Origin: Cruorifilaria tuberocauda
Lineage: Eukaryota > Nematoda > Chromadorea > Rhabditida > Onchocercidae
Reading direction: 5' to 3'
Assembly (NCBI GenBank): GCA_013365365.1
Contig: JABVXU010000022.1
Location: 310,001-374,000 of the forward strand
Length of the DNA: 64,000 nt
Position 1 is the stretch's first letter; every line of letters begins with the position of its first letter. This document shows, piece after piece, positions 1 to 14,200 of this stretch. Under the pieces are notes generated by a model. It saw nothing but the letters and a program-made list of their open reading frames with translations, was not told the origin of the DNA and did no database searches. The position numbers and the translations under genes are program-made.

Positions 1-3000
1 GAACTGGTCATTATTCAACCGATTTGACATTATCTCTCGTATTATTCGAACCGGAATAGGAATAGGATAATTGCTGGTAGAATTATCGGTCTCTGTATGC
101 TAGAAGAGAGCATTTCATTTAACAACTAAGAAAATCTGTTAACAATAGATTTCGTGAAATTTTTTATAAATTTGTGATAACATCAATTCATTGCAATCCC
201 ATACTTTTCTTTTGCAGATTTTATCAATTTTTCAAAATTATCTAAGAATAACATCTGTGTTTTTCCATGTAATGCCTTACAATATCTCTTATCGAAGTAA
301 ATTGCTTGATTGAAAGTTCTCATCCTTCCTATAACACTTTCATTTTTTTCCTCTTCAAGTACAATCATCAAAATGTCCAGTTTTTCCTCTTTTGTAAAAA
401 CTTTATCGGATATATCTCATCTGATAAAACAAAGTATTATGATGCAATCGATCATTTTATCGATGTGATTGTTGAAAAATATTGATGCATTCACTGTTCT
501 GAGGAGAAATGATGAAATTATGCATAAAATTTTTAGGCAAAATGCGCTTAAAAATTCGAATCATTTTTTATTCAAGGATATCATACCTTCTTATAGTGAA
601 AATATTAAAGCAAAAGCAATCTTTATGTTTTATTTAATATAAAGAGACGAAGTTAAGCTTCAATTATTTTATTGAAGGTTGTCAACAACAACGGAAATGT
701 TGAGAACTATGTTTTCATTGTGGTATTTTATGAATCCAAATTATTACATTGCTGATACCATGTAATTAAGTCCCTTCAATACCTTCAAGTACACTTTCAA
801 GTTACGATTAACAGTTAAGAGACATAAGTTGTAAAAAATTTCCTTCCATGCTATAATGAAACTTTGGAAATATCATAATGGCCGTAAAATTTTCCAAAAT
901 TTTCCAAACTTTCAAAAAGTTTATTTTTCAATTCAAATATATTAAATTTTGCTTTATTTTACATTATTAGCGTCAAAAATTTATAGGAAAAATTTTTTGA
1001 TCAATTCCAGAAAATTTTCTAATACGAATAAAAAAGAAAGGAAAATAAATTATTAATGTAGACAATAATTAAAATACACTTAGATAATAGAATTTAACAG
1101 ACTTAGATTGTGAAATTCTATAATTTTGAGGTGGCAAACTTCAGATTTCAAAGCGTTTTTCTAGTATGAAAGGAAGATATCCGACTACTACTTACCGAAT
1201 TGAGAAACCGTAGAAATGGTGGTTGCGATTTAAGATTTTTTAAAATTTATTTTTTGTTTTTCTTGTTTTCTGGCCACAAGAATTTCAAGTCTTGCCTAAT
1301 TGAAAACACAACAGTCACAAATTTAGAAAGCAGATATTGCTAGAACTGAAAGGTCAATCGTGCAATCAATAATTAAAGTACACTAATTTAAATTATCTTG
1401 TGTTTCTTGTCTAAGATAAAAATTTGATGAAAAATAAGCTCATGATGAAATGATTTCCAAACTTTAATTGCATTTTAGAAGATAATAATAAGAGAATAAT
1501 ATTTTCATTAATAAATAGTGGAAATTATATATGATAATTGCATTTTTGACAGTTTATTTTTAGCTATAACGAAGTCAAAGTAGCAGTTTTTATAAATGCA
1601 AAAATCAATTTTTCTAAATAAAGTGATCCTTCCATTTGCATTATTAGTTTACATTAATGAATCGTACAGGTAAGATGTAAAATAAGTTGTATTATTTAAT
1701 GAAAGAAAAAAGTTACAAGAAAGAATAGATAAGGAATCTCTTAAGATCGAAGGTTGCCAATAATAATTTAGAATTTTGATGGTATTTGAGAATTTGACGG
1801 TGATTAGTTTAAAGTCATAGCAATCTGTGCAATTTAAATTGATGTTCCAAAGTCAAATTTTATTTTTCCCCGAAGTTATGACGAAAGTAAAAATACTTGA
1901 AAATCTGAGTGATAAAAAGTACATGCTGAACAACGAGAAATTTTTTAACCGTGTAATTTACACAGTTGAAAATTGAGATATAAAAAATGCTATTATCTAA
2001 GCATTCCTCTTCCATTTTCATCTTTTGCCTTATCGTTTATGTAAATCATTTAAAAAAGTTTTAAAATATTAAAAAATTTCGAAAGTTTAGATTAATGTTT
2101 CACAATTATGTTTTACTACAATAAGATGACATCATCTCATATTCAAATTAGTTATAGGACGTAAAAGAAATCCGGAATATGGTATCTTTATGATATTTAA
2201 ATATAGATCAATGAAGATGCACAAAAGTATTCGATCTTTGCTCACAGATAAGAAGCTTTAAAATGAATATGATGATTTTTTTGCTTGAGTTTCCTTAAAT
2301 ATGCAACACTGTACCGAAAAATCCTTTGAAATAGATTTTAAAAACGTAAGCGGCTAACAGTATATTTGAATGATCTGAACGGAAAATGAAAGCAATGATT
2401 GTTAAATTCATATAAAAACGAGAGAAAATTTTCATTGAAATTAAATTCATAATTGCATTCTTGAAGGAACTGAAAAAATTTTGGATAATTTCCAATAATG
2501 TTTTTATACAATTGAGAACCGCGAAATATTTGAATTTGTGAAGAATCACTTCATGAAATCCAACAGTGCCCTGGCAGTGCTTGACAGTTATGCTTCACTG
2601 CAGATAATCGTAGTTATAATTCGTCATCATTCATTGAGGATTGGAAAAATGAGAGAAATCTGTCGATATACGATGTAATGATATAATTTTATATTAATGA
2701 AAGAGATTTAAAACTGCAGAAATTCATTTTTAAGAGAAGAAAATAGAGAAAAAAGTATTAAAGAAAAAACTCTAATCAAATGTACAATTTTTCATTAAAT
2801 TAATATCTTAATGAATTTCAGCAGTATAAAATCATGGGAAAAAATTAAGGCTGATATGAGAAAAAAAGATTATATTCCATCGGATGAATATACGGTGTAT
2901 TCATTTTAAGCTTTTGCATCAAATAATGATATCAGATTCACCATATGGAGTAAATTCCAAATTTTTCTTCAAATCTTATATCCAAAAAATTTTTTCAAAT

Positions 3001-4533
3001 TCTGGCCGCTTTTTCTTTGGTGAATATCAAAGAATTGCTGCAATTCTTTGATATAGTAGCATATCAAGGCTTACTTTATGCCACAAGCAATCCTTAAAGC
3101 AATGAACAACCTACGCATGCACTATTGTACTGCTTGTTGCATAATCGAAAAACAGTCTGCTGCATAGTATTGGTGATTTAGATAGTTTAATTTAATTCAA
3201 TTTCGTTCTCAACTTCTATACTGATAATGACGAATTCATTCTTTCATACTGCTCTTAAACGAAAAAATTGGATCTAATTGGGATGAACAATTCAAGTTAA
3301 AAAGAATTGATTGCAAAAAATGTCATAGACAAAATTGCAACCATTTTGGTCCAACCGTGTTATATGTCCTAAAGAAACTTATTATGAATACAGCTTCCCA
3401 ATCTTTCATAGAATGGGAAATCATTTGTTAAATCGTGCAAAAAATTTTTCACTGATGTCAGCAGATAAAAGCTTATCCATAATATTAACAATTTCATTCT
3501 ATTGATATAAATAAAAGTATACGTCCGTATAAATTGTTGTTGTTTGCTTAATATCATGTCAACATATAGCAAAAGTCAGGTAATGTACGCATAGAAATAT
3601 TTGTCGTAATTTGTTGTAATGTATAGATTGTCGCATGAACGATACTGTTGTCGTTTTCCATCGGTCAATTGCTTTTTATTTTAGTTTAAATTTAAATTCA
3701 TAAATGCTCTGATCTATGTACCACTTCCGTTTTTACTTTTTCTCACATCTCTTCTATTCTCTTTTCCAATTAGAAATAAATTCTTTGAATTTTAATGTCT
3801 CATTTAACATTTGAATAGATCATATAAGTTCTGGAAATGATTCATGAATTTAATCGTCAAATAGTCTTCGCAACCGAATCAACGATTTTACCGCATAGAA
3901 AGTTCCACAAGTTTTTTGTTCGTTTATTAACTCACTTCACCTGTTTATATTTCTACCTTTTAACTTTCTTTGCAAAAAAAGTGAGCAGCTTTTAGAGGCA
4001 GCTATTACACTTCGAAAAGTTGACCACGACGATAGAAATGAGTCAATTCTACTCTACTACTTGTGTACACACACGCAGAATTAATTAATGGATGATATCA
4101 ATTAACATAGTAAAAGAAACTTATTATGATGCAACAGTAAGGACAAAAGTTTTACTAATGCGTCGTATTTTCTTCATAAAATTTCTATTGTTTCTTCCAG
4201 AATAAAGTTCCAAAAATTCCATTAGCTTTTTCAGGGTTCAGCTTCGAGATTTGAATGAAATCAAAGTGAACAACCTGGAGGTTCGTTTTAAATTTGCACA
4301 GTGTAATACAATTTATTTCTCATTAATTATTGATTCCAATATTGCGCCAAATTTTCCAAGCGATGATAAAGTCCTTTTAAAACACGAAAAACCGATATTC
4401 GATCAGGAATCAATCATTTTTTCTTATTTCGCTCTTTGTTCATGCTATACATCCATAAGCTTTTCCTATTGAAATAATTGAGGGAAGTGATTTTTATATA
4501 AATCCATCATACTGCTCTCTAACATAGCAATAA
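1..4533. other. AT-rich, mostly non-coding stretch
   Basis: Apart from the minus-strand reading frame at 183-416, I see no convincing gene here. Short open frames on both strands (for example 2295-2549 and 3369-3572 on minus) are rich in Phe, Ile and Lys, as expected from AT-rich sequence, and lack good exon borders. A possible plus-strand exon at 4235-4280 has a TTTTCAG acceptor, an open frame and a GTTCGT donor, but I cannot link it to anything. Confidence 0.5.
183..416 (-). CDS. Possible terminal exon of an unknown gene
   Basis: A minus-strand frame is open from just after a TGA (417-419) down to a TAA at 183-185, about 77 codons. The translation is charged and protein-like (for example FTKEEKLDILMIVLEEEKNE, then MRTFNQAIYFDKRYCKALHG) and does not have the Phe/Ile bias of most chance frames in this sequence. 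It contains an internal ATG, but the frame reads through upstream of it, so it may be a last exon whose acceptor I cannot place with confidence. I do not recognise the family. It could equally be a decayed gene remnant. Confidence 0.3.
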   Translation of the reverse strand, partial: DISDKVFTKEEKLDILMIVLEEEKNESVIGRMRTFNQAIYFDKRYCKALHGKTQMLFLDNFEKLIKSAKEKYGIAMN

Positions 4534-4746
4534 ATGGCTCCACTTTTTCTTTTATTAAAAAAATTAAATTTGATAGATTTGGAAAATGATATGATATCTT
4601 TTTTCTCAAGAATATCAGTGGATATCGATGATAACGAGCGTGACATTCCCACAGCACATCCATTAAACTATTTTAGTGAAAATGCTTCTTTCAATAGTTT
4701 ATCATCAAGTAAATTTGTAATGGTCATTACGAAGATGATCGATTAA
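4534..4746 (+). CDS. Possible small protein or first exon
   Basis: The ATG at 4534 lies about 6 bases after a CATAG acceptor-like site, and an in-frame TAA sits directly before it. That is the arrangement expected of a trans-spliced nematode start. The 70-residue frame begins MAPLFLLLKKLNLIDLEND and continues with an acidic, Ser/Asn-rich stretch (ISVDIDDNERDIPTAHP). A GTAAAT donor near 4711 could end the exon early, making this a first exon of a longer gene. I found no partner exon and do not recognise the sequence. Confidence 0.25.
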   Translation: MAPLFLLLKKLNLIDLENDMISFFSRISVDIDDNERDIPTAHPLNYFSENASFNSLSSSKFVMVITKMID

Positions 4747-7442
4747 GAATTGGATTTCTCTGGTTATCCTGAAATAAGTACGTGTTTCATTCTGACCACT
4801 TCCAAATATCATTCATCCATTCCCTCCACCATCGTTCAGTGTTGTCTTCAGTCTAACTCTTAATGCTTTAGATCGATATCCGTTCTTGCTGCTTTACACT
4901 GTTTAGTAGTTAAAGCCATTTCTAGACGTTCAATTCTTCTTTCCCCTTTTCTTCTCCCTCTTTCTTTCTCTCTCTCTTTCTTAGTCAATTGAAACTTTTC
5001 TGGACATCGATTCCACTCAGTAAAATCACTACTCCCAACTAATTTCTGTTTTATTATTAATTTCCACTTACTTGAACTTCGGTTAATATCCATTATTCCG
5101 TTTCTGTTTTTCTTACCAATCATTTCTAACATTTAGTCAGCAAAGTACATTTATTCTGTTATTAAAAGACTAATTTTTGTTGATTTCAGTCCCTTTCTTG
5201 ACAAATCATACGAGCGATTTAATATCCGTTTTTTTGAAAGTTTTGCTTCTTTAATTTTAATTAAGTGCCTTTTTTCTATTTGTAAAACATTCTTCTGAGT
5301 GCTTCATCTTAGCAAGCTATTCATAATTTAAAATTATCAGATTTTCTCTCATTTCTTTAATTCTTCTTGAATTCTCAAGAATTCGAATCAATTCTTGAAT
5401 TCTTGAATCAGAAATATATGAATCACCTGTTTATATAACGAAGAAAAACTGTTTTCTATATTTCATGATAATAGTTTGTCATAGACAGATAATTTTCCGC
5501 TGGAATTTTAATACATCATCCGAATTTATTTTAGTTGCTATTGGATATCAAATATGAAAGTTACCCATTTTCTTTGCCAGAAAATTCAATCAACACAAAA
5601 AGTCAAGAATTTCGAGTTAGTGTAAGCATCGAAATTTTCTAATCCTGAGTGGTTTATGTATTTTGATTAAAAGATGAAGCGAAATAAGCCAACTCTCCAA
5701 AATTCTTAAAAGATTTTTTGATTGAGACTGAAGAATTTCGATAAATAAGAGATAAGAGCTTTTCAGAAATATCGTGATTTCTAAAAGCTAATGTTAAATG
5801 AGATTATGGTTATGAAACAGTTTCTTTGATTGAGAACTTGTGAGATTAAAGGGAATGTTAAAGGAAGATCCAAATAAATTAAAATAAATTTTCAGTGCAT
5901 TAAAAGGTGAGGCGAAGAATAAATAATTTCTAGTGTTTTTCGAAACCATAAATATTTAAATCATTTTTGTTGCTTGCTCACTTCTGACCCCTAACCTGAT
6001 AGATTTCTTTGTTCTTCCTATCATTACTGAATTTCTATATAATCCATTTTCGTTTTTAATTTTATCCCTGAGATGAGCATAGTGCAGAAAAAATGAGCTC
6101 CCTTATTTTCTTTCTCTTTTTTATTCAGTTTCAATACTTTATCTGTTCAAATCATTCTTTAAGTTTGATTGATTTATATTTTTGAATTGTTTTTATATCC
6201 CTCACTTTTTATTTGATTTACATAAATGAACAAATTAATACGTAGCTAAAGTAAAGGGCCATTTAATTTTATTTTAATTAGCCGAAAAGTTTTTGATCGA
6301 TTATTGTTAAAGTAGAGAAATTGATAATAAAAGAAATGAAAGAATCAATTTCCTTCAAAAAATCCTTGCAGATAGTCGAGAATCTCCACACAGCAGTAAC
6401 GTATTATTTAGATGCTTAGTTCATGAGATGACATTATTGGAAGTGCAAAGATTCACAAGTTCCAAGTTCCCAGAGAATTGGACATGATCTGTTGGGTTAA
6501 CAATAGGAAATGAAAAGATTGCTTTCATTTTAAATTTCTCCACAATCGTTCTACTGAAAATCTCAACTTTATCTACCATTGTGGCTGAGCAATGAGCAAT
6601 GTTTTAACGTAGAAGAAAAAGGAATGATTTTCTCTGTCAATGATAATAAATGAAGTATTTGAGAATACCAAGTTCCTCCACAAAATTATACGGACCAAAA
6701 CACGAAATACTGCGCTTATTACCAAATGAAAGTTAGAGCGAATCGATGAAACTATTCATAAATGATAATTTAAACAAAGTTGCATCTTTACCGGAAACTT
6801 GCGATTCATTTTGAAATTGTGATGATATTTCATATGAGATTTTTTCAAATGATAAATTTGGAAATTGAAATATAGATTGCTAAAAATATTGATTAGATTT
6901 AAGTTTACTGGCAACGACCTGAAAATATCTGGTGGGAGAGGTGAAAGGAAGCATAATTTACTTATTAATCTTTCAGTTTATTTGGTTTTTGCTATCGCTA
7001 AGTTTATATAAATTTTTTTACAGAATTTAATTTTTAATCTACTTTTCTACCAGTCATTTGAACATTCAGTTTTCTGAAAAGAGTCTTTCTAATAAAGATA
7101 TATGCATTGATTTGTAACACCGTTTCGAATCTGAAGTAATCCCCTTTCTCTGGCATGATCCTTTTATTAAGTATTTAATAAGGAGAATACTGATAACAGG
7201 AATGAGTATGATGTCTTGTTTTAATGTGACACTCTTTTAATGTTCGCAAGAGAAGATAAGCTAGGCTCGATTCTTGTTGGCCTCAACTTCTATTCTTCCT
7301 TTAAAGGTCAATCAAACTTCCTTCCTCCCATCAGAATCACACGAATCTTTAAACAGAATATCCTTTCCTACTTTCGCTTACTTCCTGCACACTTCATTTC
7401 AAATCAGAAAATAAAACAGAGAAGACATGTGCCAATGTGTGT

Positions 7443-7490
<48 letters not shown>

Positions 7491-8205
7491 AAACAGAGCA
7501 TCTGTCGAATAAAAACAATGAAAACGATGCAATTTTGAAAAGTAAAGTAAAAAGTAAAATTTTGAAAAGAAAGTGCATTGATAAGTATTGATCAATAGAG
7601 TGGACGATTGTGACCAAAGTATATCTCTTTGTCTCTTTTTCATACGTTTCTTTTCTCTAATAAGCTATTTATTACTTAATGATAGAACAAAATGAACTTT
7701 GAGATTCAGCTGGGCTCATTTACATCTGCTTATTTCACTTATTGAGTCCTCAAACCATTTAATCATCAGTTAATTGATGTGCCTAAAGTTAATTAGAGAA
7801 AAAATTTTATCATTTCAAGAATTACTACTTTTCAAATATTAATTGTTTTTTTCGATGTTGAACTGATGTTTTTCTAAACAGATTTGTCATAGCTTAAAAT
7901 TATCTAAAATACAAATACTTACATTATTATTATGATTTTTTAATTTGCAACTAATTGCACATTTTATTCGCATTTTTTATATAAAACACACATAGTTTTT
8001 GTAATTTCATGTCTTGAGAATTGCCAAAAGTATGCATTTTTTCCATGAAATTTAATTTGATTTTTGTTGGTAACGATTAGTGATCAGTGAAGCAATGACA
8101 ATTATTGTATTTTGGGCTTTGATTGATAAGTTGTTTCCATATTTCAGCAGGAAATGTTCGAAATATTTTCTTATTACATTTATGATATGTAAAGGTCACA
8201 GAAAA
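4747..8205. other. Intergenic region upstream of the ephexin gene
   Basis: No supported gene. It holds a CT-rich tract near 4950-4985, a cluster of overlapping TTCTTGAATTCT-type motifs at 5359-5410 that can form small hairpins, and a GT microsatellite at 7436-7489. Promoter and 5' untranslated exons of the ephexin gene probably lie in its right part, but no TATA box or initiator stands out. Confidence 0.5.
7436..7489 (+). repeat. GT microsatellite
   Basis: About 54 bases of (TG)n with a single interruption (TGTATG). It makes the long open frames seen across it on both strands low-complexity artefacts. Confidence 0.95.
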
Positions 8206-11200
8206 ATGGATGAGAATAAAACGGCTGATGGAAACCTTTCACCTGGAAAGAATAGAGTGAAATTGCTATTGGAACGATTCGAGAAACCAGAAATTATTAT
8301 CGCTCGGAAAAATAATCCACTGCTGACAGTTCGTGATAGGTTAGTATCTGTATAAGTTATTGAATTTGTTTGCATACTCATTTTCTCAATTTTGTCGAAA
8401 TTATTGATTTTTAAATATTTCAAATTGAAATAATAAATCAATGTAAGTGGGTTGGTATCGTTCCAAAGTATTGTTTTCTGTGATGGTTTAAAGGTTACCT
8501 CAAATTACTTTTTACCTTGTTGAATTAAATAATTGAAGAATAACAGCTTCATTTTCTTGCTAACTTAATAAACCAGGTGAGAAATGATGTAAAATAAAAT
8601 AGTTATATGTATATCAAAAAGTGGAAAAGAATTTTGGTTTGCGCCAATTCATTTCATTTCCATCGATTTTTGTTTAACGAATTATTCAGGCATATGTTTT
8701 AATTTTCCTGCAATCTTAACCAATACATTTTTCCGAGGGATACTTATGGAACACCATTGTTTTCGGCTTATTATTTTTAAACAAAAACATAAAATCAATT
8801 CTGTATCTTATCTTTCGGTGTAACTGTTAATATTTCGAAAATATCTAAATTTATTGAACCGGTGATGAAGGATATCTTTTTATTTTAAACTTTTTCTTGG
8901 AATTTGATGGATTCTGTTCCTTTCCTTTCATATGTCGACGAAGCACGAAGAAATTTTGGATTTTTTTGAGAATGATTAAGCTTTCTTTAATTTTCTTCTA
9001 CTTTCGAAAATTTATCCGGAAGTTTTGAATGAAATAGATCGCGTCATCATTTAATAGGAAACAATAGCTCTGTTAATGGGATTAAACATTTCTTTTTTTG
9101 GTTATCTTCAATTTCTCAGCATTTTGTTCATTTTTTCAGAACTTTTTCAACTTAAAAATTTTTTGTAAAATTTCATTACAAAGTTAAAATTAACATTTTT
9201 TTATTTCTTAATTCTATAATTAATTGCAGACAACAATCATAGTGTGAATTATTTACAAATAAAATTTTTAGAAGTCAGCTGATACCGCGACATCGTTGCT
9301 CGAAGCACGTATTTGCTGGTATTTATTACAGACGAAGTATTCTTAAAAGACAAGTAAGATTATAACCTTTTAAACTTTTTTTTAAGGAATTAGGATTTTA
9401 AGGAATCATTTCCTATACTAAATCAGTTAAGTCTTTTTGTAAATCTCATGGCAGGACACCTTTTGACTTTTATTTGCAAAGAACTGAAAAATCTCAGTCA
9501 TGAGAAAACTATCGGAAACTTTTTTTAATTATAAATGGATCTGTTTGCGTATGGTTGCTCCATTTGTATGTCTTACAATTTAGTCAAAAAGTCATACGGA
9601 CATTCGATCAAATGGAAGGTTATCAGCGACTGGCGGACGACGCAGTTTAATGTCCAGAAGTTATAGCCATGGAGATCAGGCGGATTTTATTGCCGCTATC
9701 AGGTTCAATTCCACTATCTAATAACTTCCTATTGTATCCTTTTTGAAATATCTTATTTCAAATGGAAAATTAAATTCTATTTTCAAAATTTTAAAAAATT
9801 TCGAATTGTAATCAATAATTGTCAGGCAGGATACTATTCACTGTCTTTTAAAATTATCAATCTTTGTCATCTTTAGATATGTTTTAATTTTGGAAAATGA
9901 GCCCCATCTAATTGAAAATATTTACAAAAGTGAAATAAGTGGTGTATTAAAGCGCAATTATGGGAAACGGATCAGGTGGTTTGTTTATTAAAATATTAAA
10001 AGGAATGAAGTAATTTGCATTCAAATAATTTGGATTTCTGAAATCCTTTTCAATAACACAACTCATCATTTATTTTACTAAACATCTCCTCCTTTGAACA
10101 AACAAAACTTTGAATTTGATGAAACAAATTTCTGGCTGAATAACTGATAATAATTTTAACCTTCTAAAAAATTGAATCTAAATCAACCCAATCAGCACAT
10201 TTAAATGAATCCGTATTATATATTGAGCAAATCTCAGTGAATACTTAATTTGCTGAGTTTCAGCAGAACTGTTCCGATCGTTTAACGATCGTCCCGACTT
10301 TCTTCCTCATTTCCTTTCATTTCACATTTCACGATATTCCCAACTTTTGGGCACGAAATATTTCCCAGTGCAAAATATTCGAATAGCTATTTAGCTATGC
10401 AATTTATAAATCACTCTTCTGCCCAATTTCATTTTCAATGTTATACGATAATAAGAAGATCTTTAATTCTTCTTTATCTCAATGTTTTACTCTATAAATT
10501 TTATTCTTATTCGTAACACATTTCACTTATGCATTATATTTATCATTTCAGAAAATTGATGCATTTACTTGTAATGAATTAACAAATTTTTATCTGATTT
10601 TATCATCTGAATTTTGTGCTTTTATTTACAATTATTTATTCTCATATTTTAAGTATTCAATGCATTTTTTGTTACTTCTCTATTTTACTGGTTCTGTTTG
10701 CAGGAAAACAAACATAATAATTCTTGGGTTGATTGTTCTTGAGTATAAGTATTTCTTTATTGTAATTGATAAGAATTGTCCCTTTATTGCTTATGAAAAA
10801 CATGCAAAGAGTATTTAATTTTAAAGGCATTACTTAGAATGCCGAACTTTTAACGTAGTAATTTTACGTAAGTTGTATTAAAAAGTATTTTTAAATGATT
10901 TTTAGAGATTAACTAACTGTTAGGTTCAGAAATTCAATCAAATTCAAAAATTATTCCATTATTGCAAGAAAGAATTTTTAGCGCTAGGAAAGACACGCAA
11001 ACGGCATTCTTATATTTTTCATGTAGAAGATATGAATAATAATTGTACTTAATGAAATTAATGTTACATTATTTCCATTTTGAAATCGCTTAAATTTTAG
11101 ATGAAACTTGATTGCCCATAATTTGATACCAATTGGTTTTGCACCATGTGATATAATAATGCCAAACTTTCCTTCACTTTTCAATAATTGACCAGTAGAA

Positions 11201-14200
11201 GGAGAAATTTGTTTAAAATTAGAACAGAAATAAGGGAATGTAAAGATCCCCGGTAAAATGGAGAGATGATTGGTGAGCCATCGAAATGACGAACGTCTAT
11301 GTTCAGTTGATGTTTGGAAGCCGGTTTTCTTAGAGACGAATTTTTCGGTGCCAGGTAGTGATGCTAATAGAAAAAGTAAAGTTGACGGAGTCGATTAACG
11401 TTTGTTTCTCTTTGGGTTTTGCTCTTTTCAAGGGTGACAGGATGGTGGAACAGCCACAAACATTAGTATTTATTTTCATTTTCCTTATAGTTTTGGCTAA
11501 CTTTTCTGTTACAAATTTTTCTTCTTATAATACAATTTTTTCTATCATTTCCGAATGGAACTTCGAGCGAACCAAATAAGTTCAAGTTGGTTGATGTTAG
11601 AATAATTATTATCAGGTTCATAATTAAATGCAAATTACTTCAGAATTGGTGGGTTTGAAAATTTAATCCAATTTTTCTTCTAGATTTTTTCTTTACTTTA
11701 AGATAAATGATCAAACTGTTGCGAAATATTGCCAAATGTGATGACAATGTGAATAAACAGTATCTTAGATATTTCATCACTTTGTCTTGAAGTGAGAAAA
11801 ATCAGCCGAATTTTGATATTTTGAGTCAAGTTAAAAGTTTTTTTTTCAATTTACTATTTCTTTTCCTCGAACTGGTTTATTACCTCAAAGCATTCCAATT
11901 TTTGCTTTATTCTTATTTACATGAGCGTTTAATTCTGACGGGAAAAAACGTATAAACCTTTTTCATTGTCTGTTATTGCAATCTCAGATGTCTCTTTAGG
12001 CATTTTGGAAAATTTCCAATTTTTTTCTGTTCATATCAAGTTTTGTGTATAATTTATACGCAAATTTAAATACGCAGCGATATCGCTGAAAGTGTCATTG
12101 TAGTTCGAGAAGATATGATTGTCGATAGTGAACTGAAGTAAACTGGACTGAACAGGTAGGTGTTTTGGAAGAGAAGTTCAATTTCGTTGGTCACTTTGCA
12201 AACTCAGTTTTGCTTTTTCTTTTGTTTCTAATCACATTACTCATTTGATAAATTTGAAAAGATGAAATTTGAGCGAGCAGTTTCCCTCATTTTTAAAACC
12301 CGAGATTTCCCTTTAATATAGATATAAGTGTTCTGAGCATAATCGTATTACCAAACACTGCCCGGTTATTTTTGATGTGGCAGGAAGCAGAAAAATTCTA
12401 TTTTTCAATTTCCATTCCACGGAGGACTAATATATCCTTAAATGTTGAATTAATTTGAAAGGCCATCACATATCACTTCTTTTCCCATAACGCGAAAAAG
12501 ATGAATGCTCAGTTTTTCTTTTCTTGCATTACTTATCACCGAAATATTATCATAAAATGATGCAGTGAAAATATTAATTGGTTACATTTTGAATTAATAC
12601 TTTCTAGAAATTTTCAAATTACATTACATTTATTAATAATTTCCATTCTGTGTATTCTCTTCCTGTATTTTTTACTTTATTCTTTCCTAAATATAAATAT
12701 AAAATTCGAGAGGATTAAAAAAGAACTATTATGTTAAATAAAGGTATAGGATAGAAATTGCGAGAAATTTTTCAAATTAAAGGACAAGAATTGTGACTGT
12801 TTATTATCTGCCTTTTTATGCAATGATAGGACAATTGATGTACCACTCTTTGTACGTCTTTTCATTTTGAAATGATCTGCGAATGGCATTTTACAAACAT
12901 ACCACTTCACAATATTTTCCATGAAAAAATCAACTAAAGTACTTTTCTTAGAGAACCATTCCTCTCTTTCATAAATAAAATTTCTTATTAATCACGATGT
13001 ATTTTACGAATTCCATTTTCCTTTCTTCTTATTATTTCTGATAAAATATTGTGCCATTCTTTATTATACCATAAGGAAAATTTTCAGGCGCAAATGATAA
13101 CTCCAGGAAATATCAATACTACAAGAGTTGTTTAAAGACTTAATCTACAACTATCCCTTAATCTTAATTTTTCATACTTACTGCTTGATCGTTATGTTGT
13201 TTTTCCTGTTTCTGCAGAATGTAATTACAAAATAATTTCCGTTAAGTATACCATTTCTTATCACCTTACTAGTAAAGCTACGGTAACATTACTGCTATCG
13301 CTTTAATGAAAATATTTTCCAAAAATGTATAAACTCTAAATGTCGAAAAAATTTGAACTTTCTATTTTGAATTTTTAAATTAAATCAAATGAAATATTGG
13401 CGAAGAGAGAGCGCTTACTTAATTCAAAAAATATTTGAATTTCATTTATCCAATTAAATGAAATTCGCAGCATCAATCTTTTTTAATTGACGAGTCATAT
13501 TGGACTTTTAGAGAGTTCGCAAATGAGTTTAAACTTTTGCTTTCCAGCGTAGCTGGAATACGACGGCGGTGAACATGGATTTAGAAGAGAAGGAACGAAA
13601 AGAGTTATGGAAGGAAAAATACTAAATCAATTTAGCAATCTAATTTAATCTAATTTAGCAAGTGAATTAAAGTTATTACATAAGCTTCTCAATGACTATG
13701 CGGAATGGATGATTTATTTATCAGAAGATTTATAATGGCGTGAGTTATAGAAATTGGAAGTAAAAAATGAAAATGAATGAATGAGTTCAGTTATTAAGTA
13801 TAATTTTCAGTTCACATAGTTCTTGATTTACTGTCATTTTCAACACTGTGAAATTTAGTCCTTTGAATTGAATTTTTTGACCAATTAATGTCAAGTCTGA
13901 TATTTTTGTTTGCTACCTCGATCTTGTTTGTGTAATCTGCGAATTTTGATTCGGAGCGTCGAGCGAAAAATGGTTTTGCGTTTTTTTTAATATTAGAATT
14001 TAGAAAATTATGTTATTTGCATGTTTTACTGCACGCACTACTTCTATAACTTTTCAGGCGCGATATATCGAGAATGTCAATAATGAAAAATAGTGATGTG
14101 GGCACCGTAGTAACTCTTACGACACCGGCAATTTCCAGAAGTACTAACAGCAACAACATTTGCGATAGATCCTTGCTAGTTCAGTCGATGTACGCCTGTA

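Noticed and set aside
4860..5132. 90-codon minus-strand frame rich in Lys/Arg/Glu
   Set aside because: Much of it is the translation of a CT/GA tract, and no splice sites frame it.
7240..7643. Several open frames across the GT microsatellite on both strands
   Set aside because: They translate the dinucleotide repeat (Cys-Val or Thr-His runs) and have no splice support.
11232..11255. GGAATGTAAAGA, similar to the miR-1 seed region
   Set aside because: The rest of the miR-1 sequence and a hairpin are missing.
13575..13625. Short frame starting MDLEEKERKELWKEKY inside ephexin intron 4
   Set aside because: It stops after 16 codons with no donor and is not in frame with the flanking exons.
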